This document shows positions 22,501 to 35,090 of a stretch of 64,000 nt of DNA, in pieces. Below the pieces are notes generated by a model. The model saw nothing but the letters and a program-made list of their open reading frames with translations, ran no database searches and was not told the origin of the DNA. The DNA is from Talinum fruticosum (taxonomy: Eukaryota > Streptophyta > Magnoliopsida > Caryophyllales > Talinaceae): NCBI GenBank assembly GCA_021018815.1, contig JAITYX010000011.1, positions 4,664,501-4,728,500 on the forward strand, given 5' to 3'. Positions within the stretch are counted from its first letter, which is position 1. Every line of letters starts with the position of its first letter. The translations under genes and the position numbers were made by a program.

Positions 22501-24950
22501 CCACATAACACAGCACCCTAAAGAAGCAACTTAATAATACATGAATGCCGAACAATTAATTAAGAGCTCTAACATAACCAACTAAAATCAGAAGCTTAGA
22601 ATTCAGCCAATTTCGTTGCTTATGAGTTCATGTGCTGAGATGTTGCAAAACCTATTCCTGTTTGTCAACTATGAAGAGTGACACACTGTTAACTTTGACA
22701 GGGTATATCGGCATAATTGACTAAAGGGCAACTTTGGTCTGCTTATAATGAAGTGAACAAATTACGACAATTAGCTACAATTTGCTTGTCTAAACATAAT
22801 TCATGGTTCCAAATAGCAGCCAAGTCAACCTTTTTCCAATCAAACATCAGGTAAAAAGACTCCAAGCACTTGGTATCATATTAGATGATCCAGTTCGCTC
22901 ATGAAATTATAGTAATCTCCTATTGGATGTATGCTACTTTTTCTGGGATTCCGCATGTTGGTTGCAGAGGTTAAAAACTATAGCACTACTGATGGAGATC
23001 AAGATCCCCATCATCTTCAAGCTAATTAGGAACTCTAGCTAGCTTGTCAAAGGTCAGAAGAGCCATGGAAGTTGTTAGGTAGCCCCTGTCCAGTTCAGAT
23101 GAAGGGCTTCCTGAGACAGTCAGTGATGGGGATGGGGATCAGGCTTCCCTTCATGTTCAGGACAAGCCAGGGACCTCCACTGGTCCTGGCCATCCAACAG
23201 CTACACAACACAGATCAGGGATTGCCTCAGTCAGTCAGATGCACCTTAGTCAGTTAGTGCATGGACCTTGGAGAGGTTTCGCACCTTCCCCCTCATGAAG
23301 AGTAAGGTGTCTTTTGTGTCTCAACCAAGTTTTAGCCCAGACAGTCATAGGAATCTGGTGCAAGTGTTTCTGAAATTGTGCTGTTTGAAGGGTAGTTTAG
23401 ACAGGCTACTGGGTTGCTGTTTTTTTCAACATTTGACTCTTAATTTATGGGACTTTGGGGCATCAAATTATGTCAAAATATTTATCAGATCACATGCCTA
23501 AAGTGGGGATTTAGTTGCTGCATGATTTGTTTTTATCCAGCCCAAAGGTGCCTAAAACAACCTTTTTACCCAAGCTGTGTAGGCCACTTGGATCTGAAGC
23601 TTTTGAAGTGTCCTAGGAAGAGTGAGCTAGCTGAGCAACCTCAAAATGGGAGTAAACAACGATCCATCCAGGAAATTGCTTGCTTAGTTCTCCATTTGAG
23701 GTGTCAAGTTCTCACTAGTTGTAGAATTTTCTAATTTTTTCTGTATTGTGGAATTTTCTAATTTTTCTGTATTTTCTCTGCTTTTCTGTTTTCTATTTCT
23801 GGCAGCTTTGTAACTGAGTATTTTTGACAATTTGGAATCATACAATGCGTGGAAATGCCTGCTTCTATAAAGGCTCCTCTCTCTCTCTCTCTCTCTCTCT
23901 CCCTTGTACTGAGATTTCATGAATATGATACGCTTTTGCTTAGCTTTGTGAGTTAGCTTAAAACTCTCTCAAATCCTAGTCCTGTATCTCGAGGTTGCTC
24001 CTTAAGTGGCGTTGTCTAGGTCATGTTTGCTCAATTTGGTGGTGATTTTGTGCGTCCAAATTGATCACACAAGATTGGCCCTTGTGAACCAAGCTGTGGT
24101 GTTTCTGTATCAGCTTTGGATCACTTCACTATCCAACCTTGTTATTTCAGTTTCTTGCTATCTTGCTCGTTGTTCAGTTTTCAGTTCATCATTTGCTTGT
24201 GTTCATCGTCACTGCTAGGCTCGATACATCAACTACTATATTATATTAACAGAATACTATGTCACATTAACTGATTACTATATATATACTCAAGTAGAAG
24301 TAATCCTCCCTATTTTTCTCCCCATCATCCCTACCAGTTTAGAAGGGAGAACACTACAGTGTTTTATGATACACACCTCCCGGTGTTCCAGTGTTTCATG
24401 ATATTGGGTATACACGTATCGAGCAATAGGTCAGGTGAAACCCACATAAAACTAGAATTCAAGTAATGACTACTTACAAGAACAGCCAGAAAGAATAAAT
24501 CAAAGGAACCAACCAAATCTTCCAAGAATACACACCAAAAGTCAAGGAATCTGGAATTAAGTTTTCAACAAAAAATACCGGGGTTTGATCAGGAGCGAGA
24601 TTGAAAATATAGAACATGAGGGCAGCCCACAAAAGGAAGAGCAAAATTGAGGTAGTCCAGTTTCCACTGTCATGGCCTCCTTCATTTCCAACTTCATTTT
24701 TATGGGAATCTCCGTTTTCCAGGGCTGGGTCCTCAGAAATGGAACTCAAACAAGTTTGAAGGGTGCTCTTCTTCTTCTTCTTCAACTCATAGAATTGCAA
24801 TTTTGGTATCCTGTGATTATTCAGTTTACCCGAACCATGAGAGGGTTTCAGCAACCAGCAAGCTAGCCGCGTGTTTGTGTTCTGGGCTGTGGGATGAGGA
24901 GAGAGAAAACTTGAGAAGTTGCAGGAGATGAGGGTAGCGCTCGCCAACAT
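19597..24950 (-). CDS. Plastid-targeted multi-pass membrane protein, at least six exons, one apparent frameshift
   Basis: Exons found by splice sites and phase: 24950-24478 (ATG, 157 codons + 2), 22236-22091, 21990-21823, 21048-20953, 19901-19819 and 19726-19597 (stop TGA). The N-terminus is Ser/Thr/Asn-rich, like a chloroplast transit peptide. Hydrophobic spans include TSILLFLLWAALMFYIF, VLVSIWYMMALWPIVYSMLL, GAYALIPYFILW, VLGAAGLGLMVYAGLA, LLSAFAPFWVY and WLLPLSIIPFLGPVLYILLR. RPPPPPVEE and WKEFYQYFRES are soluble loops. Exon 1 ends in phase 2 while the next starts in phase 0, so a small exon is unplaced; a protein-like stretch DSSLSLLDEYEIEPFAYLW lies at about 22325-22385. Exon 3 needs one more G in the run at 21938-21941. 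I recognise a conserved plant plastid protein but not its name or function. Confidence 0.75.
22990..24231 (+). repeat. Solo LTR in an intron of the membrane-protein gene
   Basis: It begins TGATG and ends CATCA (perfect 5-bp inverted ends). It is flanked by the exact target duplication ACTAC (22985-22989 and 24232-24236). Length is 1242 bp. It has CTATAAAGG (about 23870) and a CT repeat (about 23876-23901) just downstream, fitting a plus-strand LTR promoter and leader. No internal domain is attached, so it is a solo LTR left by LTR-LTR recombination. The family was not identified. Confidence 0.85.
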
Positions 24951-25629
24951 CTTTTGGCATAATTTGTGCGGGTGCTCATGGGTTTTTAAAATTGGATTTT
25001 TGTACTAAGGCCGTTTAGCAGTCGTTGATTAATTGAATTAATTTTTTATATTAATTGGTTTATATTTAGTTATTTTGAAAAAATATTTAAAATATTTAAT
25101 TATTTTTTGAAAAAATATAAGATAAAGTTAAGTTATAACAAGCCAATTATAAAAATTTATTGAAATTTACTTTTGTAAATGACTTTTTAAGCGCAAAAGT
25201 CAACTTATCAAACATATTTAAGTCGTTTTTTGATCAAATTTAAAAGTTAAATTTTTTAAAAAGTCATTTTTTTCCAAAAAGTTATTAAAAAGCTATTAGT
25301 CAACCATAACCTAAAATAATATGTACTTTAGGAGTTTTGGATATTTATATATTTTATTTTAAAATTCTCATCATGCACTCGTATTTGGGGTTCATTTTTT
25401 TAAAAATCAATACAAGTTTGCGTGGTCGCCAACTTGATTTGATTATGATGTGTCAGTCTGAACAATCTGATTTATTGTTCTTCTTACCCCCAATTGACCC
25501 TCTTTCCCCTAATTAACTTTTTCTCTTTCTAATAGTCTTAATATCTCTATTCTCCATTCAAGTTTCCTCGCTCTTTCTTTAAAAACTTGAAAATTCTCAC
25601 TTTTCCCTTCTCAATTTCGTTAATGCAAG
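24951..25629. other. Promoter side of the membrane-protein gene, AT-rich
   Basis: No coding sequence seen. It holds runs of A and T and several imperfect short inverted repeats built on AAAAGT/ACTTTT (about 25175-25300), which may be an old MITE. The core promoter of the minus-strand gene should lie just above 24950. Confidence 0.4.
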
Positions 25630-26091
25630 ACAAAACAAGTAAGTGAATCGTCTCCAATTCCCCAAAAATTCTTGGTATAGGTCGAAAACCAAGCATGTGA
25701 AGTTCTTACATTCCATGAGTTTCACTACCCTTAGAGATGCTAAAATGCTAATTGAAGAAGAACAATCGATCAAGCCCACAAAAGTCATAGCCAATTATAA
25801 AGCAATTAACAGAGTAAGGATAAGAAAAACTCTAGTACGAAGTAAGGGTGTGAATGCCAATGCTCTAAACTAGTACACTAAATATACCCCTATGGACAAT
25901 TCTTATGCCCAAGCATTAGATTACCTTCTTTCTAAAGGCAACATCAAATTTCCACCCATCGGAGCAAAATTAGATATTGCTAAACAATCAAAAAAAATTG
26001 GGATGCCAAGTAAATTCTATAAATACCGTGCAAGAGGGCACAATACTAAATAATGTTGGACTTTCAAGAACAAGTTGGAGGATATGTTCGA
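25630..26091 (+). pseudogene. Ty3 (Tat-type) gag fragment, left half
   Basis: The frame reads SFTTLRDAKMLIEEEQSIKP and later VNANAL. This parallels NFSTLRDDGLLIEEEMSTAT and VNALN in the Tat element at 43690-43855. A CCHC-like CWTFKNK (about 26052) precedes the break. LINE-B interrupts it at about 26092-26105, and it resumes at 27667. No LTR was seen at its left end. Confidence 0.75.
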
Positions 26092-26105
26092 GAATCGACA
26101 ATTTT

Positions 26106-27660
26106 TTTTTTTAGAAAAAGGTAAATATATCAACTAACGAGTAGCCCTTCTCGTAAGGATTTTACTCAAATTGTCCTTCATTAAAATGTAGAGAAAGGAA
26201 GAAGAAGAAGGAAGAAAATCCCAATATAAAAAATGGGAGATAGAAAAGTTCCACTTTTACTACCTAATCAGCGACCTCTATTTCCCTCCCGATATCGATG
26301 ATTAATAAGGACATGACTACAATTCCTAAGATACAAATAGATATCATGAATAAGTAATCGAATCTCCCATGACGGTTGACATTCCCCGCATGAAGCCTTA
26401 ATAATAATTTGGTTATCCCCGTCAACGAATATAGAACGAAATCCTAATTGGAAAGTCGCTTGTATTCCATTTCTCATAGCGAGTGACTTCAAGCAACCAA
26501 AACTGCGGTTGGCCCCAAATTTGAAGCTCCCGCTTGGATAAATCTTCCATCCCAATTTCGATGACAAAGCCTCCCGCTGCGAGTCGTAGAAGATTTTGAT
26601 CCATCAAAATTAATTTTGATGAATCCCCTAACGGCTTCTCCCATCTAATGTGATGATTTGTGGTGGTAGGAAGAAGAGATGTTTGAGGTGAAGAAGAAGA
26701 ATACATAACATCAAATCTTTCCTTTGCCCTCCATTCAGCCCAAAACCTTTTAGCTTTAATAATGGTTGATACTAAATTATACCTTCCATTATTAAATACA
26801 ATATAATTTCTACTTTTCCATATGCTCTATATCAAATAAACCAAACGAACTGTTTGAGTTGGTTTATTAAAATTCCTAAACTTTTTGATAATTTCAGTGA
26901 GTGACGAATTTTGAAGATGACCAATATTAATATCAAGCCACTTGTGAAGATAAACTTTCTCCCGAGTATCTTTAACATAAGGACAACGAGCGAAGAAATG
27001 GTCGACCAATTCCTCATTTTGTTGGCATACCGGACACTCGGTTTTTCACATTAATTTCCCTTCTCAAAAGTGTATCTTGTGTAGCAATGGAATTATGTTG
27101 CGGTTGCCACATGAATAGTTTTGTTTTAGGCATAATATCCAGATTCCATATCCACCCAGACCTCCCAAACATGGTTTCGATCTTCAATTTTATGTGCACT
27201 CCAAGTTGCTTGATTTTGTAGTGAACTTCCCTGTACTCGATAATCCCCAACAAACCGTGTCTTCCATATCATGATGAGGAATGGGTACACTCGTATCATC
27301 CTACAAATGTCCATGGAAGAAATGAGGAGAGAAAATGAATGTTCCATTCTTTATCGGATGTAATACATATATTGATAGATGCATCACATGATGGAATATC
27401 ATTCCTTTTATTATCATAATATTGGAGTAATGTTGCTTGCCCACACCGGATATCATGCCAAAATTTCGTAGTCTTCCCATTTCCAATTTTTCATTTTAAT
27501 CCTCTCCTAAAAAGGTCTCTTTTTTTTTTTTTTTTCAGGAGACATCTCCAGGTTGAAGAATCCAAAGGCTTAGATTTTCGTAAGAAAAAATCTTTAGATA
27601 AAGGATATTTAGATCGCATGATCCGGGCCCAAAATTATTCCGCTCGTACAAAAATTATTC
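26106..27660 (-). mobile_element. LINE-B: 5'-truncated LINE inside the Ty3 gag fragment
   Basis: Minus-strand LINE with an A-tail at its low end (T-run 26102-26112). It contains the zinc-binding linker (PKTKLFMWQ, about 27110-27135; HFFARCPYVKD, about 26960-27000) and RNase H (LAMRNGIQATF, GFRSIFVDGDNQIIIKA, REGN; 26268-26706). It begins only in the RT C-terminal region, so it is 5'-truncated. Imperfect flanks GAATCGACAATTTT (26092-26105) and GGAACGGACAATTTT (27667-27681) look like an aged target duplication. It is the same family as LINE-A. Confidence 0.8.
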
Positions 27661-27666
27661 GGTTTA

Positions 27667-29060
27667 GGAACGGACAATTTTCTTTACCTAAAGCCACCCA
27701 AAAACAAAACAACAATAAGAATCCTTTCAATAGAACCTTAGCCATCTTTTCCGAGCCCATCCTAGGCAAATGGGACACTTCGTTTTCATACAAGATGTTA
27801 AGGGGCCTAAACTAAAAGCTAATGTTTCCCATGCTGATCTTGAAATGTGTGGGTTATGGGCTAGTGACAAAAACATGTATACGAAGTAACAACTGTAGGT
27901 TAAGACATTAGGATCGACAACGACAATGACTATGGGGCACAAAACACACGGAAGAATATGATTTCTAGGAAGAAGTGAAACCTTCAAATGTTTAGTTCCT
28001 AACCGGTTCCGGACACCACAACACTCCAGTAGATCCACAACAATCAAGAAACATTAAGAGAAAAAGAAGTTACAAAGGAAGAAGACCTTTTCCTCAAACA
28101 GACTTCAATATGTAAAGGTTAGCATATCTATATGGCAACTTATAATCGTTTGATGCACTTAGTAAAATTAAGCCGCCACTTGAAACTTCACTTGAAAAAG
28201 TGGTATGCATGATCACTACTGGTGGAACCATTACCTTTGACAACAAGGATCTACCTTAAGAAGGCCTTACACACAACAATGCTAATAGATAATAACCTCC
28301 ACTAACAAGTGTGTTCCTTTAACTTTGGTTGATAATGGACTAGCTATCAATATATGCCCCTAGAAAACTACCAAGGGATTAGGGATTAGGGAGCACCAAC
28401 TCTCTAAGCAAAATTTTCACCTTAAAGCATAAGACAACTCTAAGAGAAAATCCTAGGTAAAATCACTCGTCCCATAAATGTAGGGTCGATATCAAAAAAT
28501 ATGGAGTTTCAAGTTCTAGATATTCCTGCTACTTTCATCTTACTTCTAGGATATTGTGGGCTTCACGATCATCAATCGGTGCCCTTTACACTGCACCAAA
28601 ACATCAAAATTTTCATCAAGGGGCAAGTAGTCACTATGGATGGTGATCACCTTTGCGTCATAGTCACCAACAAAGAGTCGGTTATCGAGATAGAACATGA
28701 TGACAATAATCAAGAACTATACGTCTTAAAATTGTTGTGGCTTTAGAAAACCAAAAAAGCATACTTTTGACTTTGATATGTATTTCAACCTCATGTTCAA
28801 GCCATGCTTAAAAAGAAAGGATACTTCCTTGGGTTTGCAATAGGTAGGAGAGCACAATAACCAATTCATCCACCCTTAACTCCCAAATAATTATTGTTTT
28901 GGTCTAGGTTATAACCCAACTTTTAAAGAATTAGCTAAGGCCAAAGGGAAGTTCAAATTGAGAGAGTTGCACCTCTAAAATTTCAATCTACCAAACCTTA
29001 CCCCAGCACTCTTAATAGGCTTCTATTATTGTCGAATGCTTGGAAGGGGAGGCACCCTAC
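27667..29060 (+). pseudogene. Ty3 (Tat-type) gag-protease fragment, right half
   Basis: After LINE-B the gag resumes as FRNGQFSLPKATQKQ (27664-27708), parallel to FRNGQLPLPKAARNQ at 44054. Protease-region matches follow: IPATFILLLGYCGLHDHQSV (28519-28578) with LLLGRPWLRDH as the counterpart at 44950, and FGLGYNPTFKELAKAK (about 28902-28945). It ends near GRGGTLQ (about 29040-29060), where the Copia E3 sequence starts. RT and later genes are absent. Confidence 0.75.
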
Positions 29061-29868
29061 AATAGTATTATGCTATACTAATGTCAAAGGAAGTCTATGT
29101 GACTTTTCCGGACAACAAGTCATACATTTATTATCAAACCGAGATTTTATACTAATAAGATTGTGCTTCTTAAAAGAACAAAGGGCTTGTACTCCACAAT
29201 GACCAAGACGTTAATGCCAAAGATTCCCATACTCACTCAAAGCAATATGGGTAGCAATAAAATTATACTCAATAGGTATAGGGTAAACATTACCTAGACT
29301 ATGGACATGCAAGACGACATCACCAGTGGCGTTGTCTTAAAAATGAAAAGATAAGTCATCAAAGGTGTCGCCACAATTATTGTCACGACACAATTGTTTG
29401 ATGACATCGTATTATGGTAAGTCGTGGGATATGAAGAACAAATTTTAATTAAAGAGGGTATGAAAAAGTACAAAGCTTTAGATTACCAACCTTAAATAAA
29501 CTTGAACTCTATTAAGGGGTTTTAGAGAGAAACTCGCCTCATATGGTGTCATATGGGATGCCACAACCGAGTCAAGATACCGGACTTGTTCACCAACATC
29601 ACTAGCATTGAATGTGGCGTATGTATCAAGCACTTGGAGATGGGTGAGGTTGATAACGATTGGGACAGTACCCACCAAATATCCAAGAGAGTGACAAATA
29701 TGACAAATAAGGTTAGATTGAGAACCTAAAGTCCCTTAAGAGGTACTATTGCCTCCAAGGACGTCTCAAGAAGAACCCGAAGCTTGCTGATTCAAATAAT
29801 TATAGCTGTAGCAATTGTTGTTCCTATTGTTGTCACTTCCTCTCTCTCTCTCTCTCTCTCGTAGCCAC
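29061..29868 (-). pseudogene. E3: minus-strand Copia, protease and pre-integrase part
   Basis: Minus-strand frames show a broken zinc knuckle (CHICHSLGY, about 29690-29712), a protease-like YLDSVVASHMTPYE (about 29535-29575; DSG has become DSV), WHXRLGHCG and CSFKKHNLISIKSRF (about 29135-29215), then SHRLPLT. This is one end of an old Copia whose gag lies at 60761-61913; E2 separates the halves. A CT repeat (29841-29860) at the edge is part of E3. Confidence 0.7.
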
Positions 29869-31580
29869 CGAAGACTCGGGTATAACCGATCGACTCCTTA
29901 AATGTGTTTTGATTTCATGCATTCATCTAAATTTAGGATAAAGCAAGAAGTATCCTAAAACAAATTCACTTAAGTAAGTCATATGGTTTATTACTCATCA
30001 TTTCAATATGACTTACTCTTGTCGAATCAAGACATAAGCTTTAAAAGAATATCCGACTAAGGCTTAGACTCAATTCTACTTCGAAAGTAAAAATTTGAGT
30101 CCTCGGATTCGATATTCAAAATCTAATCTCCTCGATCGGACTCAAATTTTTAATTTGCCTATGCTATTTTATATTTAACTTGTTAATTCTTTCATAGCAA
30201 ACATTATGAATTGATTTAGAAATGAATTGTCTTGATCATGCTTTAACCTAGAAACTTACGTTGTTATTGTTTAATCTTGCGTAATTATATTTTGTCTTAG
30301 AAACTCATTTGCCCATTAGTATTGTTCATCTTGTATGTGAGTTTTGATATATTTGGAATTTGAACATATTTAATATTAGACTTGAAATATTCTAGATTAA
30401 TAGATTTTGGATAATTAGTCATTAAACACTTTATTTAGACTTAATCCTTATCTAATTATGGACCAAAGTATTTTTATACTTTGAGAACCATTGTGCTTAA
30501 TATTTTTGCAGGTTTTTCTAATGTCAAACATCTGAAGAAAAAGTAAAACAGAAGACTTCGACCGTTAAAATATTACCGGACAAAAAGTTAAAATTTTTGG
30601 AAAAGCTCGGAACTAATCGATAACTTTGTCTCGTTACTCTTTTGGGTAACATTTTATTTCTAAGTCTAACGGTATTTTCTTTCTACTTTTTCATTTTACA
30701 AAAGTTGGAAAAAGAATTGTTGGAAGCTAGGATCGAGGTACAAAGGCTTTTTCAAGAAGGTCTAGAAATCTAAGGACTTAGACTATCGGTTACAATGGTT
30801 AGGCGACTCGGACAATTTCGATAGAAAGACGTTAAAGACTCAACGACTATCTCTTCAAGGCAGCCTATTCATAGAAGCCTTAGCACAAGATTTCAGCTAA
30901 CGAATGGAAGAAAAAGAGAGGCCAATCTGATCATACTTCTCTAGCATACAACTCCTACATTGTAATCTTATTTTTTGAGTTGTATTTCCACAATAAGAAA
31001 TCTTGTAATACTTGTAATCCTTTTCTACACATTTCTGTCCAACTAGGTTGATAAAGGAACTTCAACTTAGTTGTCCCTAGGTGATAAGGAAACTTCATCT
31101 AGGTGGTCCTAAGTCGATAAGGTAACTTCAACTTAGAAATGCTAGGTCAATTAGATAAGGTAAATTCGAACTTGGGAAAAATTATAATAAATTTGTTTAG
31201 GAACAAATCGGGTAGTCATATTTATTATAATTGAGGATTCAATTAGTGGATTTGACTTGGTGTCCGGATTGACACTGTCGGTGGTTTTTTGCCCTATGAG
31301 GGTTTCCACGTAGCTCTAACTTGTCATTTTTCTCTCTTCTTTGTCCGAGTCACTCGGACTCGGTTATGGCCTTAACCGAGCTCGGACTTAATATTCTCTT
31401 AACATTTTGAGTACTCAGTTCTCTAAACTTTAGAACTTCACCTCTGTCCGAGTCACTTTAAACTTAGATATGTTTTTAAGTTCAAATTAATTCTTAAGAA
31501 CTTCAATTTCGCAAAATTCTTCCATCACCCTATTCATCTCCTCCTCTAGGGTGATTTATCCTCTCTAAGTTGAACCTTCA
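29869..31580 (+). repeat. E2 5' LTR (1712 bp)
   Basis: It starts CGAAGACTCGGGTATAACC; the 3' copy has TGAAGACTCAAGTATAACC, so the expected TG has become CG. It ends CTTCA before TTGGTGTCGAGCC. GGACCAAAGTATTTTTATAC (30461-30480) is shared with E1 LTRs in altered form, showing a related family. Confidence 0.88.
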
Positions 31581-31582
31581 AT

Positions 31583-31594
31583 TGGTGTCGAGCC
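31583..31594 (+). other. E2 primer-binding site
   Basis: TGGTGTCGAGCC, a degraded form of the initiator tRNA-Met site (compare TGGTATAAGAGCC in E1). Confidence 0.6.
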
Positions 31595-32116
31595 TAGCCT
31601 TTCATCGAAGGATGTCATAATCCGAAGGTTTAAAGATCATGGCTCATCATATTGGAGAATTCGAAGAAGGAAGATCTTTCTTGAGGCCACCCAAGTTCAA
31701 GGGCTCAAACTTTGCGCATTGGAGGAAAATAATGGAGTGTTTCATCCAAGATCTAGATGAAGAAGTATAGGAAGTCATCAATGATGGAAACTACATTCCC
31801 ATAAAGCAAGCTGGCAACCAAACTCTCGCAAAGTTGAAGTCGAATTCACTACTAAAGAGAAGGATAAGCCCAAGAAAAACTTCGTAGCTATGAACATCCT
31901 TATGTGTGACATAGATGCTTCGAGTATAATAAAGTTTCGACTTGTGACACTACTAAGGAGGTATGGGACACCTTGGTGACAACATATGAAGGAACAAGCC
32001 AAGTAAGAAAAACTAAGATCAACCAATACCTCCATAAGTATGAGCTATTCAAAATGGAAGAAGATAAGATCATCACCGAGATGTACATCGGATTCACAGA
32101 GATTGTTAATAATCTT

Positions 32117-34162
32117 TGTAGACACCTAAAAAGTGTCGTCCTTTTTCTGTTTTTTATTTGTTGGCCCGATGATGAGATCCCGAGTCCTGTTTTTGGATTT
32201 GGATCATGGTTGGGATTTGATTGGTGCGACCAAAGCCAGTAACCACAAAGAACCGCCAACATCACATAAATAGCCTTTCCCTTGGGTCGATCCAAAATCC
32301 CCTTTTTTCTGGACGATCCAAAACCGGGCCAAGCCTTAAGAGACAACGAAGTTCAATGTTATGTGCGGGAAATCCAAAGTTCAGAACACTACATTTTACT
32401 GCAGTACAACCAGGCGAGGAGTTGAAGATCTCAAGACGACGTTAGATATTACATTTCATGATCACGAGAATCAAAGTGATGCGTTTAAGCTTCATGACAG
32501 TCCACCCGAGACTAGGAGCCCACAATCTCCTTGAAAGCCCAACATGGCTGGCACCCTTTACTCATAATTTCACTCAAAACGATGTGTTTTGACTAAGGAA
32601 TCCCGAGACATCACGGAAAGGGCATAAAACCCTAGAAGACCACCCATGGCCGGCACCTTCTACCCTGCGTTTTGCCTTAAAACACCGTGTTCCGGCTATG
32701 CAGACTCCTTCGGTAGCACGTTAGGGCATGAAACCCTAGGCAACATCGGTTGACCGGTGCATGCCTCTCCTCATTTACCCGGTTCTATCTCGGTTTTATC
32801 CTTTGCTTTATCCGGTCTTATCACTTTGATCTTGGCCCGATTTTTGCTTGCTAGTTTTGGACGGTTGACCGACCTAACCCTAGGTCATTCCTTCACCTAA
32901 CATCTCCCTATAAATAGAGAGCCTTGGCTCTCATTTTTCCAATGGCTCATCCCTTACTTTTATGTCTGCTGAAACCAGATTAAGAGATATTGAATACTCC
33001 CATTGGTATTCTAATCTCTTGGTCTCTTTTCAACCTACTTTTATCATAATCTATACATCCGATCCCTAAAATCCATCATTAATCTTTCTACCTACTTACC
33101 TCCACAAAATACTCATAAAAAGCCCCTTCAAATCACCACCGTCATATCACCGGATCTAGATCCGAGATCCGGATCGGCGAGTGGGACAACCCGAGGGCAC
33201 AAATCCAATTTCCACAATGGTTTATTTTTATTTTATGCTTTCTTTTTTGCTTTCCGTATTGTGGACACACGATATATCACTTTTAATTCCTCCCGCCTGA
33301 TGTAATCTTTTAGATTTCCCACTTTCTTTTCCTTTTTCGCTTTTCTTTCCGCCTTTTCGCTTTCCTCAATTATGTTTGGTTGCTTTTAGTTCTCATTGTA
33401 TGTTGCTTGCTTGCTTGTTTTACATTATTTTAATTTACTACTCGAACTACTAATGGCCGTCTTCGGACGGGCGGAACAAAAGGGTTTGTCCCTACGTTTC
33501 GTACCCTCGTCCTTGAATCCGATTCTCGGTTCAAAGACCGATGCGATCATTTTTAGCTTTTTCGGTGTTAGTTTCCCCATACTAAGATTGGAAGAGCAAA
33601 TTTTTATTTTTTTTTGTTAGTTTTTCTTTCTTAAAAACTAATTGGCGACTCCTCATTGCTTTGTTCTATTCAAATTTACATCTCGGTGTTTTCGGTTGTA
33701 GGAATGGTGATGTTAGGTATTGGATCTCGCCACTGGGTAGAGACCGAGGCTGGTTCCACCAGCCACGGTCTCCGGTCGATGCCGACCACCCCTCGATGTA
33801 GGCCACCGCTAGTGCTGTGGGGTCGACCGATGAGGCTTCGGTCCGGATTGGTGTTTTTACACCAATCGGCCCTAAAGTCTCACGGTAGAAACAAAGCCCT
33901 AATGTTATTTATTCCTTAATTAAAAAATAAGATCCCGGAATTCGAAAATAATTCCTAAAATAAAATAATTAATAAAATCATCAATCAAACTTTGCCTAAT
34001 TCACTTTAAATAAGATTTAATAAAACTTAAAAATCTTAATAAAAGGTTCATCCCCATATTCCAAAATCGACTCTCTAAAATCATCTTCAAAATCAATCTT
34101 TAAAAAGAGACCTAACACAACTAGGGAAGCTCGGCGGGTCCCGACCAGCCGTGGTTCCTACA
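32117..34162 (+). repeat. Solo Ty3 (Tat-type) LTR in E2 gag
   Basis: It begins TGTAGACACCTAAAAAGTGT, ends GGTTCCTACA, and has exact target duplication ATCTT (32112-32116 and 34163-34167). Length is 2046 bp, TATA box at 32909-32916. It is the best-bounded member of the four-copy LTR family (17771, 32117, 39876, 47301-48819). No internal region remains. Confidence 0.92.
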
Positions 34163-34591
34163 ATCTTTTATCTCTCGGTAAGAAGATGCCTAATGAAGAA
34201 GTTGTTAGAAAACTTCTAAGATGCTTACCAAAGAAGAAATAGGGTCCAAAGGTTATTCCCATCAAAGAAGCACAGGACTCGAACAAACCGAAGTTAAATG
34301 AGCTCTTAGGAAAACTTCGACACATGAGCTACATTTCTAAGAGGAGAATTCTAAGGTCGACATAAGAAGGAACATTGCATTGAAAGCCTCGGAAGAAGCT
34401 GAATTAAGTTTAACTACCTCCGACTTAAAAGAGGACCCAATAGAGCAAATTGCAAAAGGCTTCAAGAAGATGATGAAGCATCGAAATTAAAAACTAAGGC
34501 TAAATCTAAGGTCCTCGGATGAGAAATAAAAGGTAAACTCTCTCACTCTCTCAATTCTTTTTCTACTATCCGGGTGTTTTGAGTGTGGTAG

Positions 34592-35053
34592 TGTGATACC
34601 CGAGATTTTAAGTAGGTTGAATGAATAATATATCTACGTGGATATATATTCATAAATTTAATTGGGCGAATTATTATTAGTTCGTGTGACTATAATTAGT
34701 AAAATATATTGATATTTCATCTTAATTTTCCGCCTGCAGCAACTACATATAAATTCGAGACCGCTTATGCTACGTATGTGGGTTTAATTATTATTATGTT
34801 TACCAAAAGAAAAAGCAGAATAAGTAGGGCATTATGTGTTAGTAGGAGATTAGGATGAGGAGGATTGTAAAGCTTTTGACCCTAGAAGGATTAGTGGAAG
34901 AGGAAGATGGGTGACCTTCTCTGAGCGAGCCACGAGGAGAGAGAGAGAAAGAGAAGTAAAGAGGGAAAGGAGGAGAAGGGCTCGGGAGGGCTAAGCACAA
35001 CAAAAGAAGGGGGAAAGGCAAGAGAGATAGAGGAAGGAGCCGGGAAGGGCGAA

Positions 35054-35090
<37 letters not shown>

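Noticed and set aside
23072..23734. Plus-strand ORFs in the membrane-protein intron
   Set aside because: They lie inside the 22990-24231 solo LTR, overlap in different frames and show no known motif.
25009..25315. Possible MITE upstream of the membrane-protein gene
   Set aside because: GGCCGTTTAGCAGTCGTTGATTAA on the left has no convincing inverted partner near 25315 and no target duplication was seen.
29841..29860. CT microsatellite as a promoter element
   Set aside because: It lies inside the E3 gag-protease linker (an Arg-Glu repeat on minus), right at the E2 insertion point.
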